Shown one piece after another: positions 1-6,556 of a DNA stretch of 11,613 nt. Source of the stretch: CALBTQ01 sp036743315. Its GTDB lineage: Bacteria; Lernaellota; Lernaellaia; Lernaellales; Lernaellaceae. The notes beneath the pieces were generated by a model. The model made no database searches and was not told the DNA's origin. It was given only the letters and a program-made list of their open reading frames with translations. Numbering within the stretch: the first letter of the stretch is position 1; each line of letters begins with the position of its first letter. The stretch is from positions 1-11,613 of the forward strand of contig DAINPV010000101.1 of NCBI GenBank assembly GCA_036743315.1, given 5' to 3'. A program made the position numbers and the translations under genes.

Positions 1-252
1 GTCGATCGGATCGACCACCCAGAGTTGTTGCTGCCCTTGGAGATTGGTGGAGGTGTTTTCTTCGCCGAGAAATCCGGCGTCCGGCGCCAACGCGCCGAGA
101 TTCTCGTGCAGGAATTTTTCCACCGCCACATCGGCTTGGGTGACGACGGTGCCGTCCGGTTTGCGATGCACTTCCAGTTTGTGGCGAAACGACAGCGCCA
201 ACCGGCCCGCGGCACGGACGACTTCCTCCAAGTCGGCCAGGCGCACGTTCAT
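1..252 (-). CDS. Inositol monophosphatase family protein (5' part only)
   Basis: The first 84 codons are present and the rest runs off the left edge. The fragment has the N-terminal layout of Mg-dependent inositol monophosphatase-like phosphatases: a helical start, D-G-T-V-V-T-Q-A-D (the 'T-x-A-D' segment), then G-E-E near residue 67 and W-V-V-D-P-I-D at the window edge. The Glu of GEE and the Asps of DPID are metal ligands in the family. Members hydrolyse inositol-1-phosphate, 3'-phosphoadenosine 5'-phosphate (CysQ), fructose-1,6-bisphosphate or histidinol phosphate, and the fragment cannot tell these apart. The ATG overlaps the TGA of the LarE-like gene by 4 bp (ATGA), and GGAG sits five bases upstream of it, so the gene is probably translationally coupled and the last visible member of the dehydratase operon. 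The neighbouring sulfur-transfer gene makes a CysQ-like role tempting but unproven. Confidence 0.85.
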   Translation of the reverse strand, partial: MNVRLADLEEVVRAAGRLALSFRHKLEVHRKPDGTVVTQADVAVEKFLHENLGALAPDAGFLGEENTSTNLQGQQQLWVVDPID

Positions 253-1082
253 TTCCACTCCGTTTTGGCGGTGGAAGACAAATCCTCGTTCAATGCGCCG
301 GAGCGATATCCGGACGGATCGATTTCCACGTGGCGGTAGCCGGCCTGTTCGGCTGCGTCGTGCAATTCGGCCAGCATTGCCGGCTGCAGCAGGATAACGA
401 TCTCGTCGAAGCCCACCTCGATGCGCACCAGCTCGCCGAAGTGCCGCGCGCGATAAATGCGGAAGCCCATGGCGCGCAGTCGATCCTCGACCAACGCCAC
501 GCGGCGCACGTCGGCCGGCTCGATGCGATGCCCGTATGGAAAGCGGCTGGCGTAACAGGCGCAGGACATGGCTTGCCAATCGGGCAGACCGCGTTCGCGC
601 GACAACTCACGAATCATGGCCTTGGTCAGCCCTGCCTGGCGCAGGGGACTGAGAATCCGCAGTTCGCGCAACGCCTTCAGGCCGGGGCGGAAATCGTCGA
701 CATCGTCGGCGTTGGTGCCGTCCATCAGATGCGGCAGGCCGAGACGGCCGGCCTCCTCGCGCAACCGACCGAAGAGCAAGCGTTTGCACAGATAGCAACG
801 TTCCGGCGGATTGGCGGCGACCTTTTCGTCGGCGAGTTGATCGACCTCCACCAAGTAGTGCACGATGCCGCGCTCGCGGCAGAAGTCGATCGCCTTGTCG
901 GTTTCAAAGGCGGGAAACAGCAAGCCAGTGACAGTCATCGCCACCGGCTTGGTTTTTTGCACGGCCAAGGCGACGTCAAGCAGAAACGTGCTGTCCACAC
1001 CGCCGGAAAAGGCGATCAGCGCCCCTTCGCGCTCGGATAACAGAGCCCGTAAACGTTCAAAAGCGGCATGCGCCTCATCCAT
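249..1082 (-). CDS. larE: LarE-like ATP-dependent sacrificial sulfur transferase (PP-loop)
   Basis: The 277-residue product has the usual length of LarE. LarE adenylates the pyridinium dicarboxylate precursor and donates sulfur to it during synthesis of the nickel-pincer cofactor of lactate racemase. The ATP-binding PP-loop S-G-G-V-D-S lies at residues 26-31. The family signatures NPPERCYLCK (91-100), DGTNADD (121-127) and SPLRQAGLTK (145-154) are present. The block A-C-Y-A-S-R-F-P-Y-G carries Cys176, which by motif matches the sacrificial Cys176 of Lactobacillus plantarum LarE. Extra cysteines (C96, C99, C174) leave open an Fe-S-cluster-assisted version of sulfur transfer, known for some LarE proteins. 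The gene overlaps the upstream dehydratase subunit gene by 8 bp and the downstream phosphatase gene by 4 bp. No larA, larB or larC is in view, so the family call is firm but the substrate is not. Confidence 0.85.
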   Translation of the reverse strand: MDEAHAAFERLRALLSEREGALIAFSGGVDSTFLLDVALAVQKTKPVAMTVTGLLFPAFETDKAIDFCRERGIVHYLVEVDQLADEKVAANPPERCYLCKRLLFGRLREEAGRLGLPHLMDGTNADDVDDFRPGLKALRELRILSPLRQAGLTKAMIRELSRERGLPDWQAMSCACYASRFPYGHRIEPADVRRVALVEDRLRAMGFRIYRARHFGELVRIEVGFDEIVILLQPAMLAELHDAAEQAGYRHVEIDPSGYRSGALNEDLSSTAKTEWK

Positions 1083-2280
1083 CCAATGCTTCCAGGTAGG
1101 CTTCCAGACGCGAGTTGAATTGTCCTTCGCTGTACATACGCTCGTCGGCGATGTCGCCCTCGATGACCACGCCCTGTTTGCCGGTGCGGCGGGTCAACTC
1201 GGCGGCCAGATCGTACTGACCGAGCGAATAGGCTTTGCACGAGCGCGCCGAATGCATGATGAATCCGTCGCAACCAAAGTCGTTCATCAGACCTTCGAGA
1301 ATGCTCACCCGCTTTTCGAAGCCGCGGTTGATGTACGGAGCCAGATAATTTTCGGCCATCGCCTCGAAGGGATCGCCCTCGGTCATGTCGCGTTCCATGC
1401 CCCAACTGGCGGTGTAGGTCGAGGTGACCACCGCCGCACCGTATTCGGCGAGCTTCTGATACAGATGCTTGGTCGCGTACCACATGGGGATGTTGTCGAA
1501 CAGCAGCCGGTGTCGTTCGCCGTCGACCGCCGCGACCCCCTCGGCCACGCGCTGCTCCAATTCGACCTGCAACTCTTTGTAATAGTCCACGGTTTGCTGC
1601 TCGCCGCGCAGCGTGACGATCGGCGCCATGTGAAAGAAGCTGTCGATGCTGCTCATCGGCGTCGGTTTGGTTTTCAGCGTATCGAGGCATTTCTCCCAGG
1701 TGAGAATCGCTTCGCGCGAACGCAGAAGCACCTGGAACAGTTTATCTTCGTTCAGCTTTTGCCCGGTGATCGCTTCGAGCGTGGGCACCATTTCACGCAG
1801 CTGCTGCGCGACGTACCGCACGGCGGTCGGTTCGATGGCGCCCTCCATGAAGGGATGATCGACCATGAGCATCGGGGCCTGGTAGCGGCGCGCTTGAATC
1901 TCGTACCACTTGGTGACCGTCTTGCAGATGTTGTTCGAGCACACCAGCAGATCGGGCTTGGGCAAACCGGCGATCGGGCTGATGCCGCTTTCGGCCTGAC
2001 CGACATCGGCGCGGAAATAAGCGCACAGGTCGGCGGAAAAACCGAGCCCCTCGGCGATGCCGCACAATTGGCCGCCCATTCTCGTGGCGCCGACCATCGC
2101 GCCGTGGTTTTCCGGATAGATGGGAATGATGTCGAAAGCCGACAACAATTCCACCGGTCCGCCGGAAGTGATCCAACCGACTTTACGGTTGTTGGCGTCG
2201 GCGTTTTTTGCGCCGAGGTAATAGATCATCATCATGTTCTTGAGCGTTTTAATCGCTTGGATTTTCTTCGGGTCCGCCAT
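1075..2280 (-). CDS. 2-hydroxyacyl-CoA dehydratase / benzoyl-CoA reductase family subunit (HgdA/BcrB-like)
   Basis: The 401-residue product belongs to the 2-hydroxyacyl-CoA dehydratase D-component/benzoyl-CoA reductase family. These enzymes use [4Fe-4S] clusters and a single high-energy electron to dehydrate 2-hydroxyacyl-CoA or reduce aromatic acyl-CoA thioesters. Cysteines lie at 73, 86, 114 and 119 (C-S-N-N-I-C-K-T-x3-W), and at 337 and 348 in M-H-S-A-R-S-C-K-x-Y-S-x-G-Q. The C-terminal E-G-D-I-A-D-E-R-x-Y-S-E-G-Q block is typical of the family. I start at the ATG at 2280 because GAGGGGG lies seven bases upstream; a GTG at 2286, two codons earlier, overlaps the upstream TGA but sits only one base from that site. 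It forms a pair with the gene ending at 2283. The physiological acyl-CoA cannot be read from the sequence, and no activator ATPase gene is in the window. Confidence 0.85.
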   Translation of the reverse strand: MADPKKIQAIKTLKNMMMIYYLGAKNADANNRKVGWITSGGPVELLSAFDIIPIYPENHGAMVGATRMGGQLCGIAEGLGFSADLCAYFRADVGQAESGISPIAGLPKPDLLVCSNNICKTVTKWYEIQARRYQAPMLMVDHPFMEGAIEPTAVRYVAQQLREMVPTLEAITGQKLNEDKLFQVLLRSREAILTWEKCLDTLKTKPTPMSSIDSFFHMAPIVTLRGEQQTVDYYKELQVELEQRVAEGVAAVDGERHRLLFDNIPMWYATKHLYQKLAEYGAAVVTSTYTASWGMERDMTEGDPFEAMAENYLAPYINRGFEKRVSILEGLMNDFGCDGFIMHSARSCKAYSLGQYDLAAELTRRTGKQGVVIEGDIADERMYSEGQFNSRLEAYLEALDG

Positions 2281-2282
2281 GG

Positions 2283-3383
2283 TCACACCCCCTCGCCGAT
2301 CTGTTCGAGGAACGCTTCCAGGCGCGTGGCCGCCGCTCCCTCGACCTTGTCCACCACATCGCGCTCCAACAGCAGGTTGGCAATCTTCGCTTCATCCAGC
2401 AGGCACTTGATGTCCGGGTAATCGAACGCTTCGGGATCGCAGAATTTAAGCCGGGTGAAGATCACGCCGTCGGTCTTGAGCGCCCGCGCGCGATCGACCA
2501 CGTATTGCGCCCGGCGACGAGCGGCGTAGTGCAGCGAACTGCACGGGGGCGCGGAAAGCAACCGGTCGACGATCGCTTCGAGCGGGTCGTCGTTGGCCGC
2601 GCAATCGACGGACATCGTGCGCCAACCCAGGCCCAAGTCGTCGCCGACGATGTGACCGCCGGCGTTTTCAATGGCCTGCAGGGCGTCGAACGGCGCGGCG
2701 GTCATGCCCACGAGCATCACCTTGGGGCCGGTGAATTTTTCCACCCGAATCGACGCGGTCAGTTCGTTGAGCAGCGCGGTCGTCGCCGGACCGATATCGG
2801 CCAATGCACCTTGAATGGCCAGGTAGATGGCGGCCGCCGAGACGGAAGTCTTTCCCGCCGCCAGCTTGGTCAGCAAGGCGCGAACCGCGGCGCGGAAGGC
2901 GTCGGCGGCGACGATCGCCCGCTGCAGGTCCTCTTTGTTGATCGATTTTCCGGTGAAGGCTTCGACCTCTTCGATCACCCGGGCGATTTCGCCGAGCAGG
3001 TAAGGCCGAGCCGCCGGGCTGTCGGGATTTTGCGTCATGCGAAAATAGGCGCTGAATTTTTCAGGAAACAGATAGCGGTAAATGCCGGCGCTGTTCTGGA
3101 TCGTGTCGCAGGTGGCGCTGGTGAACACCATGCCGTCGGCGTCGATCTTCTTCGCCAACAGCATTTCGAAAGTCGATTTGACGAAACTGCAAATATAGGG
3201 CGGAAAATGCGCGTCAGCTAACGTCGAAGCGACGGGAAAGCCCCACCATTCGCCGGCGCGTACGCCGGCGGCCAACAGAATCTCATAAGGGAACCACATC
3301 GGAAATACGGCGATCAACGGGCGTTCGTCCTTGTTGAGCGTCGGTTGCTGCGCCAAAGCGTGAAGTTGATCGAGTGCGGTCAT
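2283..3383 (-). CDS. 2-hydroxyacyl-CoA dehydratase / benzoyl-CoA reductase family subunit (HgdB/BcrC-like)
   Basis: The 366-residue product is the smaller partner of the Fe-S dehydratase/reductase pair. Its family signatures are P-P-Y-I-C-S (Cys65), T-S-A-T-C-D-T-I-Q-N (Cys92) and a C-terminal F-C-D-P-E-A-F-D-Y-P (Cys315) followed by Cys327. Cys65, Cys92 and Cys315 are the likely [4Fe-4S] ligands, by analogy with HgdB/BcrC proteins. The N-terminal half carries F-P-M-W-F-P-Y-E-I-L and G-E-W-W-G, which suit an acyl-CoA-binding cleft. It is the first gene of the operon, with a strong Shine-Dalgarno GGGAGGA just before the ATG and a candidate promoter at 3417-3445. The next gene begins within a few bases of its stop, so equimolar synthesis is likely. 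Candidate substrates include 2-hydroxyglutaryl-, lactoyl-, phenyllactyl- or benzoyl-CoA; none is favoured by what I can see. Confidence 0.85.
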   Translation of the reverse strand: MTALDQLHALAQQPTLNKDERPLIAVFPMWFPYEILLAAGVRAGEWWGFPVASTLADAHFPPYICSFVKSTFEMLLAKKIDADGMVFTSATCDTIQNSAGIYRYLFPEKFSAYFRMTQNPDSPAARPYLLGEIARVIEEVEAFTGKSINKEDLQRAIVAADAFRAAVRALLTKLAAGKTSVSAAAIYLAIQGALADIGPATTALLNELTASIRVEKFTGPKVMLVGMTAAPFDALQAIENAGGHIVGDDLGLGWRTMSVDCAANDDPLEAIVDRLLSAPPCSSLHYAARRRAQYVVDRARALKTDGVIFTRLKFCDPEAFDYPDIKCLLDEAKIANLLLERDVVDKVEGAAATRLEAFLEQIGEGV

Positions 3384-3416
3384 ATAATCCTCCCGTTCGA
3401 ATGACGTGGAACACGC

Positions 3417-3445
3417 ATTGTAGAAGCAGCCCGCACGTCCCGCAA
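3417..3445 (-). promoter_or_regulatory. Candidate sigma-70 promoter of the dehydratase-larE operon
   Basis: Read on the minus strand, TTGCGG (3440-3445) is followed by exactly 17 bases and TACAAT (3417-3422). The -10 matches TATAAT at five of six bases and the -35 matches at three. Transcription would start near 3410, giving a leader of about 27 bases that contains GGGAGGA before the ATG at 3383. It sits in the only real gap (3384-3453) between the envelope operon and the dehydratase operon, where a promoter is expected. No experimental support is available. Confidence 0.5.
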
Positions 3446-3453
3446 GCTGGCGC

Positions 3454-4287
3454 TTACCGAACTTTTTTCACATCCACGCGCCATTCCTTTTTCGCCGGAT
3501 CGACCGTCACCAGCAGGAAATGATAATCGCCCGTGGGCAACAGATGCCCGCCGCCCCCGCCCGTAGTGTAAAAGGCAATGTCGCGAATGACCTTGTGTTG
3601 AAAAAGATGTTCGTGGCCGCTGAAAACAGCCGCGGCATTTTGCTCGTCGAGTTCGCGCGCCAAGGCGGGTTGGTCCCGCCCATATTTGCCGGTCGGATCG
3701 AGTTTCATGATTTCGGAACGAAACACCGGCCGGTGCAAAAAGACGAACAGCAACGGCTGCGGATCGTCGGTCAGCGTGCGCCACGGCCGTGACCGCAACC
3801 ACTGCCATTGCGCCGCGCCCAAATCCCAACGGCGGTAATCCTGGCTTTCCGCTTCGGAATCCAACAGCAGAAAAACGGCGCCGTGTTCGACAAACACCCG
3901 GTGACGCGCGCCGAAACGTTCGTCGAAACCGGTCGCCAACGATGGATGCTCGACATCGTGATTGCCCGGGACGGCGTAGATGCGTTTACCGGCCGTTCGC
4001 AACGGCGCAATCAGCTCGTCGAAACGCCGCCAGGCGGCGCGCGCCTTTTCCGGCGTGGGTTGCGGCACGGTCACCAGATCGCCGACCAGCAAGATGAATG
4101 CGGCCTTGCTCGCGGCGATCGTTGCGACGATGCGATGCGAAACCGGTCGATAATTTTCATCGTCGCGCGGCGGTTGAAAATCGCCGGCCACCGCGAATTG
4201 AAAGGGAGCGGCGGTATGACGCGACGCGCCGGCCCCGAGCAGCAACAACGCACTCAAAGCCAGCAAGAGCGCCGCCGTGCGTTTCAT
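3454..4287 (-). CDS. Secreted calcineurin-like metallophosphoesterase
   Basis: The 277-residue product starts with a signal peptide: M-K-R, then a Leu/Ala-rich stretch to about residue 20 ending in G-A-G-A-S. It is therefore probably exported to the periplasm or anchored there. The binuclear metal-site motifs of calcineurin-like phosphoesterases follow in order: G-D-F-Q (35-38), V-G-D-L (68-71), G-N-H-D (108-111), F-L-H-R-P (His185) and S-G-H-E-H (223-227). The first motif reads D-x-Q instead of the usual D-x-H, a variant also seen in some CPPED1-like members. A G-G-G-G-G-H run at 243-248 follows the last motif. The ATG overlaps the stop of the glycosyltransferase gene by 4 bp (ATGA), which makes it the last gene of the envelope operon. 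The substrate is unknown; phospholipid, polyprenyl-phosphate or sugar-phosphate esters are reasonable guesses from context. Confidence 0.85.
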   Translation of the reverse strand: MKRTAALLLALSALLLLGAGASRHTAAPFQFAVAGDFQPPRDDENYRPVSHRIVATIAASKAAFILLVGDLVTVPQPTPEKARAAWRRFDELIAPLRTAGKRIYAVPGNHDVEHPSLATGFDERFGARHRVFVEHGAVFLLLDSEAESQDYRRWDLGAAQWQWLRSRPWRTLTDDPQPLLFVFLHRPVFRSEIMKLDPTGKYGRDQPALARELDEQNAAAVFSGHEHLFQHKVIRDIAFYTTGGGGGHLLPTGDYHFLLVTVDPAKKEWRVDVKKVR

Positions 4288-5003
4288 GAATCGCTCGTTT
4301 TGCGGCGGGTGAGACGCTTGACGCGCCAGACCTTGAAAAAGCCGTCAAGCAGTCGACCGAAGGTCAGTTCGCTCGTGCCGCGTTGGCGTTGGATGAAGGT
4401 GATGGGCACCTCGACGATGCGCAGGCGATGGATCTTCGCGCGGGCCATGATCTCGTGCACGATGCTCGGCCCGGCGCTGATCAGCGTGGCGGGCGCGATT
4501 TTTTCCAGCGCGGCGCGCGTGTAAAAACGAAAGCCGGTGTTGATGTCGCGCACGCTCATGCCCAGCACTTTACGCGCGTACCAGCACGAGAAACGCGTCA
4601 GCGCCAGACGGTACCAGGGCCGGCCGAGATCTTCGCCGCCGGGCACGTGTCGGCTGCCCAGCGCGATGTCCGCACCGTTGGCCAAGGCGGCCGCCAGCGC
4701 GGGAACGAACTTGGGTTGATGCGAGAAATCGGCGTCCATTTCGCCGATAAAATCCGCACCCAATTCCAGCGCGCGGCAGAACGCTTCCGCCCCGGCGTAA
4801 CCGCGCCCTTTGTTCGTCGTGCGATGCAGCAGATGCACGCCGGGATCGGTCTTGGCGCGCGCGGCGACGATTTGCCACGTGCCGTCGGGACTGTTGTCGT
4901 CGGCGACGAGCACCTCGACGTCGAGCCGCCGCAGTTGGTCGATCAGCTCGCCGATGTTTTCGGCTTCGTTGTAGGTGGGCACGGTGACGATCGTGCGCGG
5001 CAT
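4284..5003 (-). CDS. Family 2 glycosyltransferase, polyprenol-phosphate mannose synthase (DPM1)-like
   Basis: The 239-residue product matches the compact, TM-less DPM1-type GT2 enzymes, which transfer a sugar from a nucleotide donor (GDP-mannose in the best-studied members) to a polyprenyl phosphate at the inner membrane face. Visible motifs are V-P-T-Y-N-E-A-E-N-I (8-17), the donor-binding A-D-D-N-S-P-D-G-T (34-42), the metal-binding E-M-D-A-D-F-S-H-Q-P (88-97), G-S-R-H-V-P-G-G (116-123), D-I-N-T-G-F-R-F-Y (153-161) and the F-x-x-R-x-x-G-x-S-x-L-T block (203-214). There is no C-terminal membrane domain, so it is of the soluble or peripheral type. Its ATG follows the stop of the GT9 gene with no gap, and its stop overlaps the phosphoesterase start. 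It probably makes a lipid-linked sugar for envelope glycans or protein glycosylation; mannose is inferred from the family only. Confidence 0.88.
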   Translation of the reverse strand: MPRTIVTVPTYNEAENIGELIDQLRRLDVEVLVADDNSPDGTWQIVAARAKTDPGVHLLHRTTNKGRGYAGAEAFCRALELGADFIGEMDADFSHQPKFVPALAAALANGADIALGSRHVPGGEDLGRPWYRLALTRFSCWYARKVLGMSVRDINTGFRFYTRAALEKIAPATLISAGPSIVHEIMARAKIHRLRIVEVPITFIQRQRGTSELTFGRLLDGFFKVWRVKRLTRRKTSDS

Positions 5004-6134
5004 TCAGCGCCCCAAAACGCGCAGGCAAGCGGCGACGACCTCGTCGACCTCGATGAGTTGGATGGTGCTTTCCGCTTCGGTCACACGGGCCATGACCAGA
5101 TCTCCCGCGGGCGCGCGGAAAATTTTCTCGCTGCGCGCATCGACGGCGACTTCGCGGTGCGGCGTCGGACCGAACAGCACGACAACCGGCACTTTCCCGG
5201 CCAGCGCGACGTGCATGGCCATTGTATCCCCGGTCAGCACCATGTCGAGCAGGCCGACCATGGCGGCGAAGCGCCGCAACGGATTGTCGCAGCCCAGATC
5301 GACGCAGGCCGAGCCGATCTGCGCGGCAATCCACGCGTTGCGCTCGACCTCGTCGGGTCCGCCCAATAGGACGATCGTGCCGCCGGTTTTCGCGGCCAGT
5401 TCACGACCGGCGGCGGCGAATTTTTCCTTCGCCCAGCGCTTGCCGGGAAACACGTTGCCCGCGCCGGTGTTTATGCCGATCAACGGCCGGCGCACGGCGC
5501 CCAGGTCGTGCAATCGCGCTTGCGCGTCGACCCGTTCCTCGTCGGTGAAGTGCAACACATACAGTTCGCCGGCGTCGCCGAGTTTGGCCATTTCATGCGC
5601 GATTTGTTGGTAGGTTTTTTCGCATTTCTCGAACTTGAAGTAGTCGCTGAGACCCAGCAGCAGCGCGTTTTCGCTTTCGGGATTGGCAATGCGCAGCGTG
5701 CCTTCGGGACCCATGACGAAACCGCGCTTGGTTTCCGCCTGACAGGTCGTCATCAAAGCCAGGCAGCGCGGATCTTTATCGAAACACAACGCCAGATCGA
5801 ATTTTTCCACCAACAGACGCAGGCGCGTTTCCTCGTCGACGGTCCAGAGGCGGTCGATGTACGGATTGTTTTCCAGCAAGGGTATGTTGGGCGGATCGAC
5901 AACCCAAGTGACGTGGATATTGCCGTCGGTTTTCGACGCCAGATCGGCCGCCAGACTGGGCAGAATCGCGGTGGTGCGCAACACGTCGCCCATGGCGCCG
6001 ACCTTGAAGATCAACACGCGGTAACCCATCGGCAGGTAATGCACGCAGTACGGGCAATTGACCCGGTAGACGCACGGTTTTTCTCCGCGATAATGCTTGC
6101 AGTCGTAATGTATTTCCTCGTGGATCCAACCCAT
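5004..6134 (-). CDS. Family 9 glycosyltransferase (heptosyltransferase-like) with Cys-rich N-terminal extension
   Basis: The 376-residue product carries the GT9/ADP-heptose:LPS heptosyltransferase fold. The first Rossmann half starts at about residue 39 with V-L-I-F-K-V-G-A-M-G-D-V-L-R-T-T. The second half contains I-G-I-N-T-G-A-G, I-V-L-L-G-G-P-D-E and a donor-site stretch G-D-T-M-A-M-H-V-A-L-A-G followed by V-V-V-L-F-G-P-T. An extra N-terminal segment of about 38 residues has four cysteines, C12-x8-C21-x5-C27-x2-C30, which looks like a small metal-binding knuckle. I chose the ATG at 6134 because GGGAG lies five bases upstream and the reading frame before it (to 6203) is non-family sequence overlapping the promoter region. 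It is the first gene of the GT9-GT2-phosphoesterase operon. It likely adds a heptose or similar sugar to LPS core or O-glycan at the cytoplasmic face; acceptor and donor are unknown. Confidence 0.85.
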   Translation of the reverse strand: MGWIHEEIHYDCKHYRGEKPCVYRVNCPYCVHYLPMGYRVLIFKVGAMGDVLRTTAILPSLAADLASKTDGNIHVTWVVDPPNIPLLENNPYIDRLWTVDEETRLRLLVEKFDLALCFDKDPRCLALMTTCQAETKRGFVMGPEGTLRIANPESENALLLGLSDYFKFEKCEKTYQQIAHEMAKLGDAGELYVLHFTDEERVDAQARLHDLGAVRRPLIGINTGAGNVFPGKRWAKEKFAAAGRELAAKTGGTIVLLGGPDEVERNAWIAAQIGSACVDLGCDNPLRRFAAMVGLLDMVLTGDTMAMHVALAGKVPVVVLFGPTPHREVAVDARSEKIFRAPAGDLVMARVTEAESTIQLIEVDEVVAACLRVLGR

Positions 6135-6162
6135 GGTCACTCCCTTGTTTTTGATGGCTTTC

Positions 6163-6191
6163 TTTCTAGCAGAAACATTCCGGCGCGTCCA
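6163..6191 (-). promoter_or_regulatory. Candidate extended -10 promoter for the GT9-GT2-phosphoesterase operon
   Basis: On the minus strand TGGACG (6186-6191) precedes TAGAAA (6163-6168) by 17 bases, with TGC directly before the -10, so the -10 is of the extended type. Each hexamer matches the sigma-70 consensus at four of six bases. A start near 6156 would leave a leader of about 21 bases with GGGAG before the ATG at 6134. It lies in the 129-base divergent gap between the GT9 gene and the zinc-ribbon gene. Confidence 0.4.
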
Positions 6192-6211
6192 TGCAGACGA
6201 CAATTATCCGG

Positions 6212-6240
6212 TTGTATTTCCGTCGCCGAAAACCTATCCT
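6212..6240 (+). promoter_or_regulatory. Candidate sigma-70 promoter for the zinc-ribbon/two-TM small gene pair
   Basis: TTGTAT (6212-6217), a 17-base spacer and TATCCT (6235-6240) face the plus-strand gene. The matches are three and four of six. A start near 6247 would leave a leader of about 17 bases carrying AAGGAG, six bases before the ATG at 6264. The call rests on spacing and position more than on hexamer quality. Confidence 0.35.
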
Positions 6241-6263
6241 GATGGGCAAGAAAGGAGCTCCTG

Positions 6264-6548
6264 ATGGCGCGCGTGTGTCCGCTGTGCAAGCGGCTGACGA
6301 CCGATGAAGAATTATTTTGCCTGCAATGCGGACAACAGACAGTCGATCCGTTGACGTGGAAGTCGATGCGCACCACGGTCGATACTCCTCCCATGACTCC
6401 CCCCAGGCCCGCCAAATCGCCCGACGATCGACAAGTTTCGCCGGAGACGAACGAGGCTTGGGTAAAAATGGGACTGGGCGGCATGCTGGCATTTTTCACC
6501 TTTTTCATCGTGTACCTGGTCGTTTACCTGGCGCATGCCCTTTATTGA
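6264..6548 (+). CDS. Small zinc-ribbon protein with C-terminal membrane anchor
   Basis: The 94-residue product begins with a zinc ribbon, C5-P-L-C8 and C19-L-Q-C22. A Pro-, Thr- and Ser-rich low-complexity linker (about 26-66) follows, and then one hydrophobic helix (about 71-93, F-F-T-F-F-I-V-Y-L-V-V-Y-L). The predicted topology is a cytoplasmic metal-binding head tethered to the inner membrane by its tail. AAGGAG lies six bases before the ATG, so the start is well supported. The next gene starts eight bases after the stop. I do not recognise a named family. Small zinc-ribbon/TM proteins of this kind are common in bacterial genomes and rarely characterised. It is divergent from the GT9 operon, which does not by itself imply a shared function. 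Confidence 0.75.
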   Translation: MARVCPLCKRLTTDEELFCLQCGQQTVDPLTWKSMRTTVDTPPMTPPRPAKSPDDRQVSPETNEAWVKMGLGGMLAFFTFFIVYLVVYLAHALY

Positions 6549-6556
6549 GGCGGAAG

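Noticed and set aside
865..2421. A 518-codon open frame on the plus strand
   Set aside because: It lies antisense to the LarE-like gene and the larger dehydratase subunit gene, both with clear family motifs. Long antisense frames are expected in GC-rich DNA with this codon bias, and the translation shows no family motif.
4383..5369. A 328-codon open frame on the plus strand
   Set aside because: It is antisense to the GT2 and GT9 genes, crosses their junction and encodes a His/Gln/Asp-rich low-complexity sequence typical of a shadow frame.
6135..6203. N-terminal extension of the GT9 gene by 23 codons
   Set aside because: The extension (S-S-A-W-T-R-R-N...) has no family character and overlaps a promoter-like element, while the ATG at 6134 has a well-spaced GGGAG.
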